This document shows positions 56,743 through 64,000 of a stretch of 64,000 nucleotides of DNA, piece after piece. The DNA comes from Caulobacter ginsengisoli (GTDB taxonomy: Bacteria > Pseudomonadota > Alphaproteobacteria > Caulobacterales > Caulobacteraceae). The translations under genes were made by a program, and so were the position numbers. The notes under the pieces were generated by a model. The model ran no database searches, was not told the origin of the DNA, and saw only the letters and a program-made list of their open reading frames with translations. The DNA is taken from assembly GCF_030814835.1 (NCBI RefSeq), contig NZ_JAUSVS010000003.1, forward strand, positions 124,001-188,000. The letters are read 5' to 3'. Numbering within the stretch: position 1 is the first letter of the stretch; the number at the start of each line of letters is the position of its first letter.

Positions 56743-58026
56743 TCAGCCCTGACCAGTCACCATCGCCCAGCCCATGGCGGCGACCGCCGCCGCCATGACC
56801 AGGGTGGCGGTCCAGCCCAGCAGCTTCAGCGGCAGAGTGGCGGCGAAGCGGCCCATCGCCTTGTGGCGGCCGACCACGATCATCATGCAGGCCATGATCG
56901 GCACGGCGATGACCCCGTTGATCACCGCGCTCCAGAACAGCGCCTTGATCGGGTCCAGCGGCGACCAGTCGATGCCGACGCCCAGCAGGGTGGCCAGGGC
57001 GATGATCAGGTAGAAACCGGCCGCCTCCCAGGGCTTGCGGTCCAGGCCGGTTTTCCAGCCGCGGGTTTCGCCCACCGCATAGGCGGCCGAGCCGGCCAGC
57101 ACCGGCACGGCCAGCAGGCCCGTGCCGACGATCCCCAGGCTGAAAAGGGCGAAGGCGAACGGGCCGGCCACGGGCCTCAAAGCCTCGGCCGCGTCGGCCG
57201 CCGTCTGGATGTCCTTGCCGCTGGCATGCAGGGTCGCGGCGGTGCTGAGCATCACCGCCAGGGCGATGAGGTTGGAGGCCGCCATGCCGACGAAGGTGTC
57301 GAGCCGCATGCGGGCGAAGGCGCCCCGGGCCTGGTCGGGCGCCTGGTTCAGCGGCCGGGCGTTGGGGTCCTGGCCCATCTCCTCGACCTCCTGGCTGCTC
57401 TGCCAGAAGAACAGGTAGGGACTGATCGTGGTCCCGAAGATGGCGACGATCATGGTCAGGGCCTCGGCTGTCCACGGCCCGCCGGGCTTGATCAGGGCGG
57501 CCCCGGCCGCCGGCCAGTCCAGCTCGACCATGAACAGCACCGCCACGTAGCTGAGCAGCACCAGGGTCAGCCATTTCAGCGCCCGGGCGTATCTCCGGTA
57601 GGGGATGAACAGCTGCAGCAGCAGCGAGACCACCGCGAAGCCGATCGTCCAGCCGTGGTTGTTCAGGCCGGTGGCCAGTTCGGCCGCCTCGCCCATGGCG
57701 GCCAGGTCGGCCCCGATATTGATGGTGTTGGCCACGAACAGCAGACCGACCAGCAGGGTGACGGCGCGCGGGTGCAGCAGCTGGCCGAGATTGCGCGCCA
57801 GGCCCTGGCCGGTCACCCGGCCGATGTGGGCGCTGACCAGCTGGATGGCGCACATCAGCGGATAGGTCAGCACCAGGGTCCACAGCATGGCGAACCCGAA
57901 CCGGGCCCCGGCCTGGCTGTAGGTGGCGATGCCGCTGGGATCGTCGTCGGCCGCCCCGGTGATCAGGCCGGGGCCCAGCTGCTCGATGAGGGCGATGGAG
58001 CGGACGCGGCGGCGGAGTGTGGGCAT
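56743..58026 (-). CDS. Nramp-family transporter with non-canonical metal site
   Basis: A 427-residue, 11-12-helix transporter. Helix 1 reads LGPGLITGAADDDPSGIATYSQ: the canonical DPGN is replaced by DPSG. Helix 6 reads TMIVAIFGTTISPYLFFWQSS, with no MPH motif, so the metal-selective Met is missing. Canonical Mn/Fe Nramps use the DPGN Asp/Asn and the MPH Met. Loss of the Met is a feature of divergent clades with other substrates such as magnesium. Substrate here is therefore uncertain. Confidence 0.83.
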   Translation of the reverse strand: MPTLRRRVRSIALIEQLGPGLITGAADDDPSGIATYSQAGARFGFAMLWTLVLTYPLMCAIQLVSAHIGRVTGQGLARNLGQLLHPRAVTLLVGLLFVANTINIGADLAAMGEAAELATGLNNHGWTIGFAVVSLLLQLFIPYRRYARALKWLTLVLLSYVAVLFMVELDWPAAGAALIKPGGPWTAEALTMIVAIFGTTISPYLFFWQSSQEVEEMGQDPNARPLNQAPDQARGAFARMRLDTFVGMAASNLIALAVMLSTAATLHASGKDIQTAADAAEALRPVAGPFAFALFSLGIVGTGLLAVPVLAGSAAYAVGETRGWKTGLDRKPWEAAGFYLIIALATLLGVGIDWSPLDPIKALFWSAVINGVIAVPIMACMMIVVGRHKAMGRFAATLPLKLLGWTATLVMAAAVAAMGWAMVTGQG

Positions 58027-58092
58027 CGGAATCCTGAACAGCCTGCGGGGCGTGAACGGACATCATGCAGGACCGTTCCGGCGCCAGCTAGC

Positions 58093-59031
58093 TCAAGCCA
58101 GCTGATCCTTGCGGCACTGCTCGGGCGCCTTGTCGGGGCGAAAGCGGATCAGCCGGGTCCCGTGCCGGAAGCGCCCGCCGCTGACATGGTCGAACGAAAC
58201 CTCGACGACCAGTTCGGGCCGGAGCGGCTCCCATTTCGCCGAGGCCTCGGTCGCCCAGCGGCTGGGGCCGCCCGGCGCATCGCCGGTGAAGCCCGGTCCG
58301 CCGCACAGAGCCTCGAGCCTGGCCGTCAGCTCGGGCTTGTCCGCCGCCTTCAGGCCCGAGGTGAAGCCGACATGGTCCAGCCGGCCGGCCTCGTCATAGA
58401 GGCCGAGCAGCAGCGAGGCGACCAGCCGCCCGGCCTTGTCATACCGGAAGCCGCCGACCACGCAGTCGGCCGTGCGGATGCGCTTGACCTTGATCATCGT
58501 CCGCTCGCCCGGCCGATAGGGCTCGTCGAGCCGCTTGGCGACCACGCCTTCATAGCGGCCGCCCGTGAGCCAGGCCTGCGCCTGGCGCCGGTCCGTCGTG
58601 CCGGGTGTCAGGACCAGGTCTTCGCTGGCGGCCTTTTTCACGAACCGCTCCAGCGCCGCCCGCCGCTCGGCCAGCGGGGCCTCGCCCGGCATATCGAAGG
58701 CCATCAGCCGGGCGGGGGTTTCCCGTGACAGCCGCGCGATCCGGCTGGCGGCGGGATGCAGCCGGGCCTGCAGGGCTTCGAACCCGCCCTGCTGGATCAG
58801 CAGTTCGCCATCCAGCAGGAAGTCACGGCCGGGCAGCGCCCCCAGCGCCAGGGCCACCTCGGGGAAATACCGGCCCAGGGACTTGCCGGACTTCGCCGTC
58901 AGGCTGACCGCGCCGGCCCGCCGGTCGGCGAGGCACCGGAAACCGTCCCATTTGGGCTCGTACCACCAGCCCTCGCCGGACGGCAGTTCGCTCGCTGTGC
59001 GGGCTTCCATCGGCGTCAGGGGTTTAGCCAT
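58093..59031 (-). CDS. ATP-dependent DNA ligase (LigC/LigD-ligase-domain type)
   Basis: A 312-residue ligase. Motif I is EPKWDGFRC with adenylated K27, motif III FLLDGELL, motif IV EGVVAKR, motif V MIKVKR, and the OB-fold domain ends the protein. It lacks polymerase and nuclease domains, so it is LigC-like. Such ligases serve repair, including end-joining or base-excision paths in stationary cells. A perfect EcfG-type promoter at 59067-59091 reads into it, consistent with stress induction. No ku gene is in the window. Confidence 0.9.
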   Translation of the reverse strand: MAKPLTPMEARTASELPSGEGWWYEPKWDGFRCLADRRAGAVSLTAKSGKSLGRYFPEVALALGALPGRDFLLDGELLIQQGGFEALQARLHPAASRIARLSRETPARLMAFDMPGEAPLAERRAALERFVKKAASEDLVLTPGTTDRRQAQAWLTGGRYEGVVAKRLDEPYRPGERTMIKVKRIRTADCVVGGFRYDKAGRLVASLLLGLYDEAGRLDHVGFTSGLKAADKPELTARLEALCGGPGFTGDAPGGPSRWATEASAKWEPLRPELVVEVSFDHVSGGRFRHGTRLIRFRPDKAPEQCRKDQLA

Positions 59032-59066
59032 GAGCGGTCTCCGCAACGAACGGGAAGCCGGCGGAA

Positions 59067-59091
59067 AACGAGGCGCGGAAGGGTCGGTTCC
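59067..59091 (-). promoter_or_regulatory. EcfG (general stress) promoter of the DNA ligase gene
   Basis: On the minus strand GGAAC (59087-59091), a 16-base spacer and CGTT (59067-59070) match the alphaproteobacterial EcfG/SigT consensus exactly. The -10 box lies 36 bases before the ligase start. Confidence 0.83.
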
Positions 59092-59186
59092 GCGTGGGCA
59101 GGTTGGTCGCCTGGGCGACATTAGACCCTGAAACCACAGGTTTTTTCCGCCCGGGAGGGGAATCCAAGCCCAACGACGCGATCTCC

Positions 59187-59211
59187 GGAACCGCCGCCGG
59201 AGCGCGACGTT
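59187..59211 (+). promoter_or_regulatory. EcfG (general stress) promoter of the hemerythrin gene
   Basis: GGAAC at 59187-59191 and CGTT at 59208-59211 are separated by 16 bases, an exact consensus match, 31 bases before the hemerythrin ATG. It is back to back with the ligase promoter. Confidence 0.83.
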
Positions 59212-59242
59212 GGAGCAGCGATCTCAACCTCTGGAGGCTGTC

Positions 59243-59827
59243 ATGGCCGATACCAAAACCCCCGATGCAATCGCTCTGTTGAAGGCCGACCACCGCAAGG
59301 TCGAGGGCCTGTTCGAGGACTTCGAGAAGGCCACGGGAGCCGCGAAGAAGGCGCAGTTGGTCAAGCAGATCTGCACCGAACTGACCATCCACGCGATGAT
59401 CGAGGAGGAAATCTTCTACCCGGCCTGCAAGGGCAAGGCCGAGGACGACCTGCTGGACGAAGCCTATGTCGAGCACGATGGCGCCAAGGTGCTGATCGCC
59501 GAGCTGGAAGGCAGCGGCCCGGACCAGGCCTTCTATGACGCCAAGGTCAAGGTGCTGTCCGAGGAGATCGAGCACCACGTCAAGGAAGAGGAAAAGCCCG
59601 GCGAGGGTCTGTTCGCCCAGGCCCGCAAGGCCGGCCTCGACATGGACGCGCTGGGCGAACGGATGGCCGCCCGCAAGGCGCAGCTGATGGAACAGTTCAA
59701 AGACAGCCTGCCGCCGCCCGAAACCCGCAGCTTCAGCGGCCACGATCTCGAAGAGGGCCAGCCTGTCGACGAAGCCGAAAGCCCCAAGGGCCCGGACGAG
59801 GAAATCCGGCCCGCCACCCTGCGGTAA
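59243..59827 (+). CDS. Hemerythrin-domain protein
   Basis: A 194-residue cytoplasmic protein with a four-helix hemerythrin domain. Likely iron ligands are H17 (LLKADHRKVEGLF), the His/Glu pair in IHAMIEEEIFYPA, the His in EHDGAKVLI and EHHVKEEEKPGEG. A disordered acidic tail follows. GGAGG precedes the ATG. An EcfG-type promoter lies just upstream. Such proteins bind oxygen, NO or iron and are common stress genes. A hairpin follows the stop. Confidence 0.88.
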   Translation: MADTKTPDAIALLKADHRKVEGLFEDFEKATGAAKKAQLVKQICTELTIHAMIEEEIFYPACKGKAEDDLLDEAYVEHDGAKVLIAELEGSGPDQAFYDAKVKVLSEEIEHHVKEEEKPGEGLFAQARKAGLDMDALGERMAARKAQLMEQFKDSLPPPETRSFSGHDLEEGQPVDEAESPKGPDEEIRPATLR

Positions 59828-59834
59828 ACCGAAA

Positions 59835-59871
59835 CCGCCGCCGGCCGGGGCGCGACCTCGACCGGCGGCGG
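59835..59871 (+). terminator. Hairpin after the hemerythrin gene
   Basis: CCGCCGCCGG (59835-59844) pairs perfectly with CCGGCGGCGG (59862-59871) over 17 bases. There is no T-run directly after it, but TTTTTT occurs about 25 bases later. Probable partial terminator or RNA stabiliser. Confidence 0.5.
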
Positions 59872-59927
59872 GAACCGGAGCCGCCAATGCGGATTCTTTT
59901 TTCAGTGCCCGATTTGGAGGATCGCCG

Positions 59928-60110
59928 ATGTCCCGACGTGAAGAGATCGCCCCGCATGGCGACAAGCGCTACGTGCGGCGTGACGAGCAGGGCCGATTCA
60001 AGACCGAAGTGGATGAGGGCCGCTCGCTGTCGGCCGACGCCCGTCAGAAGGCCAAGCATGAGGCCAAGCCCGGCCAGGGCGACCGCGGCGATCGCCGCAC
60101 CAAGCACTAG
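59928..60110 (+). CDS. Small, highly charged stress-type protein
   Basis: A 60-residue, very hydrophilic protein (RREE, RRDEQGRF, ARQKAKHEAK, GDRGDRRTKH) with no hydrophobic core. GGAGG lies 7 bases ahead of the ATG. Small charged proteins of this sort often accompany general-stress genes in Alphaproteobacteria, but no family is recognised. Its setting between the hemerythrin and DUF421 genes supports that link. Confidence 0.68.
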   Translation: MSRREEIAPHGDKRYVRRDEQGRFKTEVDEGRSLSADARQKAKHEAKPGQGDRGDRRTKH

Positions 60111-60156
60111 CCATTTCCGGGACGCATCGCCCGGGCAGAGCTGGCGTTGAGTCGGC

Positions 60157-60654
60157 ATGGATTGGTTCGAAGCCCTGATAGGCCCGGATAACGGCGAGGC
60201 CAGCCCGCTTCAGCTGTGCGTCCGGGCCGTCATCATCCTGGTCTTCGGAATCGCCTGCATCCGGATCGCCGGGCGGCGGACCTTCAGCCAGGCCTCGCCG
60301 CTGGACATCATCGTGGCCATCATCGTCGGCTCCAATCTCAGCCGGGCGATGACCGGCAAGGCGCCGTTTATCGCCGGCTTGGCTGCGACCCTGTTGCTGG
60401 TCGTGCTGCACCGGCTGCTGGCCTGGGCGACGCTGCGCTGGGGCCTGCTCTCGCGCTGGATCAAGTGCGACCCGGTGGTGCTGGTGCGCGATGGCGTGCG
60501 GGACGAGCGGGCGATGCGGGTCCACGGGATCAGCGAGGCGGACCTGCTCGAAGGCCTGCGCATGGAGCAGATGGAACGGGTCGAGCAGGCGCATCTGGCG
60601 ATGCTCGAGGGCGGCGGCAAGATCAGCGTCGTGCCGATGAAGGAAGGGGCATGA
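60157..60654 (+). CDS. DUF421 (YetF-like) membrane protein
   Basis: A 165-residue protein. Three membrane helices (about 20-40, 48-66 and 70-90) precede a soluble DUF421 domain with PVVLVRDGVRDERAMRVHGI. IRIAGRRTFSQASPLDIIVAI between helices 1 and 2 is the family hallmark. YetF-type proteins help spores and stressed cells in some species; the mechanism is unclear. Its stop overlaps the CinA-like gene start (ATGA). Confidence 0.85.
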   Translation: MDWFEALIGPDNGEASPLQLCVRAVIILVFGIACIRIAGRRTFSQASPLDIIVAIIVGSNLSRAMTGKAPFIAGLAATLLLVVLHRLLAWATLRWGLLSRWIKCDPVVLVRDGVRDERAMRVHGISEADLLEGLRMEQMERVEQAHLAMLEGGGKISVVPMKEGA

Positions 60655-61157
60655 CCGAGCCCGCCAGCCTGGTCATGCCGGGCGATATCGACCAGCAGGT
60701 TGTCGCCGTGCTGCGGGCCGCCTGCGACAAGGATCTGAAGCTGGCGACGGCCGAAAGCTGCACCGGCGGGCTGCTGGCCTCCCTGCTGACCGACGTCGAG
60801 GGCTGCGCCCACGCCTTCGACCGCGGTTTCGTCACCTATACCGACCGGGCCAAGCACCAGCAGTTGGGGGTGCCGACCGGGCTGCTGGCCAGCGCCGGCG
60901 CGGTCAGCTGGGACGTCGCCGAGGCCATGGCCAGGGGCGCGATCGCCCGGTCCGACGCCGATCTCGCCCTGGCGATCACCGGCTTCGCGGGCCGCGGCGC
61001 GCCAGGGGAAGAGCCCGGCCTGGTCTATCTGGCCCTGGCCAGGATCAACGGACCTGCCGAGGTGGAAAAGAAACAGTTCGGCGATATCGGCCGCGGCGCC
61101 GTGCGGCTGGCGGCCCTGCGCGCGGCCCTGCACATGTTCTGGCGGGCCTTGCGCTAG
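60651..61157 (+). CDS. CinA-like nicotinamide-nucleotide amidohydrolase domain protein
   Basis: A 168-residue stand-alone CinA C-terminal domain, as in PncC. LATAESCTGGLLASLLTDVEG and AITGFAGRGAPGEEPGLVY carry the catalytic and binding motifs. PncC deamidates nicotinamide mononucleotide in pyridine-nucleotide recycling. Translationally coupled to DUF421, it may repair or recycle NAD precursors under stress (inference). Confidence 0.85.
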   Translation: MTEPASLVMPGDIDQQVVAVLRAACDKDLKLATAESCTGGLLASLLTDVEGCAHAFDRGFVTYTDRAKHQQLGVPTGLLASAGAVSWDVAEAMARGAIARSDADLALAITGFAGRGAPGEEPGLVYLALARINGPAEVEKKQFGDIGRGAVRLAALRAALHMFWRALR

Positions 61158-61183
61158 GTGGCGGCAATTGTGACCGTTCGGAC

Positions 61184-61209
61184 GGAACGCCTCGGGGACC
61201 GGAGTCGTT
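61184..61209 (+). promoter_or_regulatory. EcfG (general stress) promoter of a lipoprotein gene
   Basis: GGAAC at 61184-61188 and CGTT at 61206-61209 with a 17-base spacer match the EcfG consensus. AGGAGG and an ATG at 61231 follow, leaving a short leader. Confidence 0.78.
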
Positions 61210-61230
61210 GAGGCAGCCAGGAGGCTGCTC

Positions 61231-61719
61231 ATGTCCCTGCGATCCGTCCTGGCGGCGACTCCCGCCTGTCTGCTGCTGGCGGCCTGCGCCACCGGCGGCG
61301 CGCCCTCTTTCGCCGATGCCGGTCGGGCGGCCGACGCCGCCCCGCCCCCCGAAGAAACAGCCGCCCTCCCACCGGGACCGATCCTGGCGGCGAGCGGCAA
61401 CGCCATCCTGCCGATCTATGACCTGAGCGGCGGGCTGATCACCCCGTCGATCTCGATCGGCCCGGTCTCGGGCCTGCAGGCCCGGGCGACCGCCGGCGTC
61501 CCCAGCCTGCTCCCCGGCGGCGCCGCGATCCTGGGCCCGGCGAGCGCCACGCTGCAGACCGGCGCCAGTCCGTCAGTGCTGGTGAAGGTCGATCTGGGCG
61601 GCTCGGCCCTGGTCTCGCCCAGACCCGTGACCGTCACGTCTGGGCCTCTGCTGGGTCTGGGCGGCGCGAACGGGCCGCTGGCGCCGGTCCTGGGCCCACT
61701 GCTTCCAGGCCGTCACTAA
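61231..61719 (+). CDS. Lipoprotein of unknown function
   Basis: A 162-residue precursor with lipobox LAAC (CATGG). The mature protein is low in charge and rich in Gly, Pro, Ala and Leu (PSLLPGGAAILGPA, GPLAPVLGPLLPGRH). AGGAGG lies upstream and an EcfG-type promoter sits just before that. The TpsB-like gene follows 36 bases later on the same strand, so both may be read together. Confidence 0.75.
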   Translation: MSLRSVLAATPACLLLAACATGGAPSFADAGRAADAAPPPEETAALPPGPILAASGNAILPIYDLSGGLITPSISIGPVSGLQARATAGVPSLLPGGAAILGPASATLQTGASPSVLVKVDLGGSALVSPRPVTVTSGPLLGLGGANGPLAPVLGPLLPGRH

Positions 61720-61755
61720 CGCCCCGGGGCTGGGGCCAGGAACAAGGGGCTGATC

Positions 61756-63381
61756 GTGAAATCCATCCTGCTGCTGACCGCTGCCCTGGCGGCCCTGTCC
61801 GGTCCCGGCCTGGCGCTCGCCCAGACCGCGCCATCCAAGGCCGTCAGTCCCGACCGTCTCGACCAGGGTCGGCCGGCGCCCAGGCCGACGCCCCGCGCCG
61901 CCCGGCCGCGCCGGGTGCGGCCCGCCGCCCCGGCCATCCAGCCCTTCGTGCTCACCGCCGTCACGGTCGAGGGCTCGACCCTCACCCAGGCCCAGCTCGA
62001 CGCCGCCCTGCAGCCCTTCATCGGCCGCACGCTCGACCAGGCGGGGCTGCAGGCCCTCTCCGACGCCGTGGCCGACGCCCAGGAGGCCGCCGACATCGCC
62101 CTCTACACCGTGCTGGTCCCCAGCCAGGACTTTGCCGGCGGCCAGCTGCGGGTGGTGGTGGTGCAGGGCTTCGTCAGCCAGGTGGTGTTCGCCGGCGACG
62201 GCGGCCGGCCGCTGGGGTTGGCGACGGCCTATGGCCAGAAGATCGTCGACGACAAGCCGCTGCGCCGCTCGGTGCTGCAGCGCCAGCTTTCCCTGATGCG
62301 GGACATCCCCGGCCTGCAGCCCGACGTCGAACTGCAGCCGGGCAATGACCAGGGCGCCGTCGACCTGACCGTCAAGAGCCGCTTCCGGCCCTTTCAGCTG
62401 GCGGTGGGGATCAACACGCGCGGCACGGCCTTCCTGGGCCGCACCCAGGTTCAGGTCGACGGTTTCGCCAACAGCCTCTGGCGATCCGGCGACCAGGCGC
62501 GGCTGAGCCTGGCCGCGCCGACCGACACCGAACGCTTCCAGTTCGTCGGGGCCGGCTATTCGACCCCGCTGGGCGCCGACGGCCTGACCCTGCGCCTGGA
62601 CGCCACCTGGCTGAAGACCCGGCCCAAGGGGACCAGCATCGAGGGCCGGGCCGGCTCGCTGGGCGTGCAGCTGACCTACCCCATCGTTCGCAGCTTCGAC
62701 CGGGATATCTACGCCTCAGTGGGCGTCGATGGCCTCAACAGCGACAACGCCTTCCTGGGCCTGGCGCTGTCCAGCGACCGCATCCGGGCCGTACGCGGCT
62801 CGCTGGCCTTCAACGCCAGCGGGACCGACAGCCTGGTTTTCGCCAGCCTGTCGGCCAGCCAGGGGATCGACGGGCTGGGGGCGCGGGTCGCCGACCGGCG
62901 GATTTCCAGGCCGGACTTCCGCAAGCTGAACCTCAAGGCCGGCTACAACCAGGGCCTGGGCAAGACCCTGATCGTCCGCTTCGCGGCGGCCGGTCAGTAC
63001 GCCAGCGATCCTCTGCCCCCCTCCGAGCAGTTCTCCCTGGGCGGCGAGGAGTTCGGCCGGGGTTACGAGGCGGACTTCGTGGTCGGGGACCGGGGCTATG
63101 CCGGTTCGGTGGAGCTGGCCTGGCGTCCCGCCAATCCGCCGCCGGCTTTCGAGGGCAGCGAGGCCTATCTGTTCACGGACGGCGGCAGCGCCCGCTATCG
63201 CAGCCGCCTGGGCCTGCCCAGCCAGAGCTTCGACCTGGCCTCGGCGGGCGGCGGCGTGCGGCTGCTGGTCAGGCGGCGCACCCTGCTGCAGGTCGAGGCG
63301 GTGCGGGGCCTCAGCAATCCGATCCCGGGCCGCGACCGGGAATCCTGGCGCGGGGTGGTGGCGCTGCGCACCGTATTCTGA
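61756..63381 (+). CDS. ShlB/FhaC/HecB-type outer-membrane transporter (TpsB)
   Basis: A 541-residue protein from a GTG. A signal peptide ends near ALAQ, and a Pro/Arg-rich linker spans about 30-55. A POTRA domain lies at about 58-140 (LTAVTVEGSTLTQAQLDAAL), followed by a 16-strand-type beta-barrel ending in Phe (VVALRTVF). TpsB proteins export a single large partner (TpsA) across the outer membrane. The gene converging from the right edge could encode it. Confidence 0.88.
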   Translation: MKSILLLTAALAALSGPGLALAQTAPSKAVSPDRLDQGRPAPRPTPRAARPRRVRPAAPAIQPFVLTAVTVEGSTLTQAQLDAALQPFIGRTLDQAGLQALSDAVADAQEAADIALYTVLVPSQDFAGGQLRVVVVQGFVSQVVFAGDGGRPLGLATAYGQKIVDDKPLRRSVLQRQLSLMRDIPGLQPDVELQPGNDQGAVDLTVKSRFRPFQLAVGINTRGTAFLGRTQVQVDGFANSLWRSGDQARLSLAAPTDTERFQFVGAGYSTPLGADGLTLRLDATWLKTRPKGTSIEGRAGSLGVQLTYPIVRSFDRDIYASVGVDGLNSDNAFLGLALSSDRIRAVRGSLAFNASGTDSLVFASLSASQGIDGLGARVADRRISRPDFRKLNLKAGYNQGLGKTLIVRFAAAGQYASDPLPPSEQFSLGGEEFGRGYEADFVVGDRGYAGSVELAWRPANPPPAFEGSEAYLFTDGGSARYRSRLGLPSQSFDLASAGGGVRLLVRRRTLLQVEAVRGLSNPIPGRDRESWRGVVALRTVF

Positions 63382-63389
63382 ACAGGCAA

Positions 63390-63418
63390 AGGGCGGCGGC
63401 CCGCTGGACCGCCGCCCT
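63390..63418. terminator. Bidirectional hairpin between convergent genes
   Basis: AGGGCGGCGG (63390-63399) pairs perfectly with CCGCCGCCCT (63409-63418) over 9 bases. It lies between the TpsB stop and the stop of the convergent gene, so it can end transcription from both sides. Confidence 0.65.
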
Positions 63419-63437
63419 CATGCGCCTGATGGGCAGG

Positions 63438-64000
63438 CTACTTGGTCTTGACGCCCGAGGCCCGGCGCCCGCTGGCGCCAGTGCCCGCCACGGGGCCGGA
63501 ACCAGGCGCGCTGGGGCTGGCGGAGGACCCGCCCGGCTTGGCGGCCGGAGGGGCGCTCGATCCGCCGGAGCCGCTCGCGCCCGAACCTGTTGATCCGGAC
63601 CCTGTCGACCCTGACCCGCCGGAACCCGGCGAGGTCGTGCGGCCCGGCCGGGACGCGGTGGTGACGCCGGCCTTGACGCCCGCCTTCACGGTCGCCGAGC
63701 GGCTAAGACCGGCGGCCTTGACCTTGGCTGGGACAGCCGCGCCGACCCGGACGCCGGAGGTCCCGCCGCCGCGGGAGATGCTGACTCTGGGGCTGGCGGC
63801 GACGGTGACGCCACGAGCGGTGGAGCGCGCGGCCCCGCCGACCCTGGCCGCTGCCGTGACAGCCCTGGACTTGGCGCCGCTAGCGGTCTGCCCGGCCTTG
63901 GTCGTGGCGCCGGTCCCGACCCTGGCGCCGACGCGCAGGCCGGTGGCCGCTGAACCCGCCTTGGCCTTCACCACGATGGCCTGGGGCTGGCCGCCCGACG
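63438..64000 (-). CDS. C-terminal part of a low-complexity, possibly secreted protein (cut by window edge)
   Basis: The minus-strand frame is open to the right edge, so only the last 187 residues are seen. They begin SGGQPQAIVVKAKAG. They consist of Ala/Gly/Val/Arg repeats and a Gly/Ser linker (GSGGSGSTGSGSTGSGASGS), ending RRASGVKTK. This resembles the disordered C-terminal tails of some two-partner-secretion exoproteins. With the TpsB gene facing it, a TpsA-type adhesin is the leading guess, but no diagnostic N-terminal domain is in view. Confidence 0.55.
   Translation of the reverse strand, partial: SGGQPQAIVVKAKAGSAATGLRVGARVGTGATTKAGQTASGAKSRAVTAAARVGGAARSTARGVTVAASPRVSISRGGGTSGVRVGAAVPAKVKAAGLSRSATVKAGVKAGVTTASRPGRTTSPGSGGSGSTGSGSTGSGASGSGGSSAPPAAKPGGSSASPSAPGSGPVAGTGASGRRASGVKTK

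Noticed and set aside
59871..59895. GGAAC before the 60-residue gene as a fourth EcfG promoter
   Set aside because: At 16-17 bases downstream the sequence is GATT/ATTC rather than CGTT, and the GGAAC overlaps the preceding hairpin by one base.

Overview
The window is a GC-rich, gene-dense bacterial chromosome segment. The organism is most likely an alphaproteobacterium of the Caulobacteraceae (Caulobacter/Phenylobacterium type). This is inferred from gene content: a TonB receptor, tryptophan-halogenase-like and LacI carbohydrate locus, FucP-like sugar permeases, EcfG-type (GGAAC-N16/17-CGTT) stress promoters, many 1-17 nt gene overlaps, and GTG/TTG starts. No rRNA, tRNA, insertion sequence, phage or CRISPR array was seen. 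No gene-free stretch exceeds about 215 bases, and the notable intergenic regions are described as features.

Layout. 1-5.3 kb: a truncated disulfide reductase, a DUF1499 protein, a Rieske protein with reversed domain order, a relic of a TonB receptor C-terminus, then an operon of a small unknown protein, a phytanoyl-CoA dioxygenase and an APH-like kinase. 5.3-9.5 kb: a glycosyltransferase-like protein, two SDR dehydrogenases and an AtuA-family protein. 9.5-10.4 kb: an ECF sigma factor overlapping a small membrane protein. 10.6-14.9 kb: a type III polyketide synthase cluster (synthase, isoprenylcysteine-methyltransferase-like enzyme, exporter, FAD oxidoreductase). 14.9-20 kb: a DEAD-box helicase with a repetitive tail, then biotin genes bioD, bioF and divergent bioA.

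20-37 kb is a carbohydrate-use island. It holds two FucP-like permeases, two other MFS permeases, two LacI regulators, glucokinase, a tryptophan-halogenase-like flavoprotein, a TonB receptor, a GH3 beta-glucosidase and a CE15-like glucuronoyl esterase. Copies of the palindrome GACAGCGCTGTC lie before one FucP-like permease, before glk, and between the halogenase and TonB receptor genes. They define a probable LacI regulon. A plausible flow is uptake of plant-derived beta-glucosides by the TonB receptor, periplasmic cleavage by GH3 and CE15, import by MFS permeases, and phosphorylation by glucokinase.

37-45.7 kb: three paralogous small lipoproteins with a relic of a neighbouring aldo/keto reductase gene between them, the intact reductase, a spermidine-synthase-like membrane fusion, a metallo-beta-lactamase-fold protein, a hotdog-fold protein, a rhodanese, a VOC protein and an ArsR-ArsC fusion with its own operator cluster. 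45.8-54.9 kb: a D-aminoacylase-type amidohydrolase, a DUF6624 protein, a TPR-TIR operon, an APC permease and a hydrolase. 55-59 kb: a 26-bp-arm inverted repeat, small secreted and VOC proteins, an esterase and a non-canonical Nramp transporter. 58-61.7 kb is a general-stress island: an ATP-dependent DNA ligase and a hemerythrin gene read divergently from two back-to-back EcfG-type promoters, followed by stress-type genes and a third such promoter before a lipoprotein gene. 61.7-64 kb: a TpsB-type outer-membrane transporter converging on the 3-prime end of a low-complexity, possibly secreted protein cut by the window edge.
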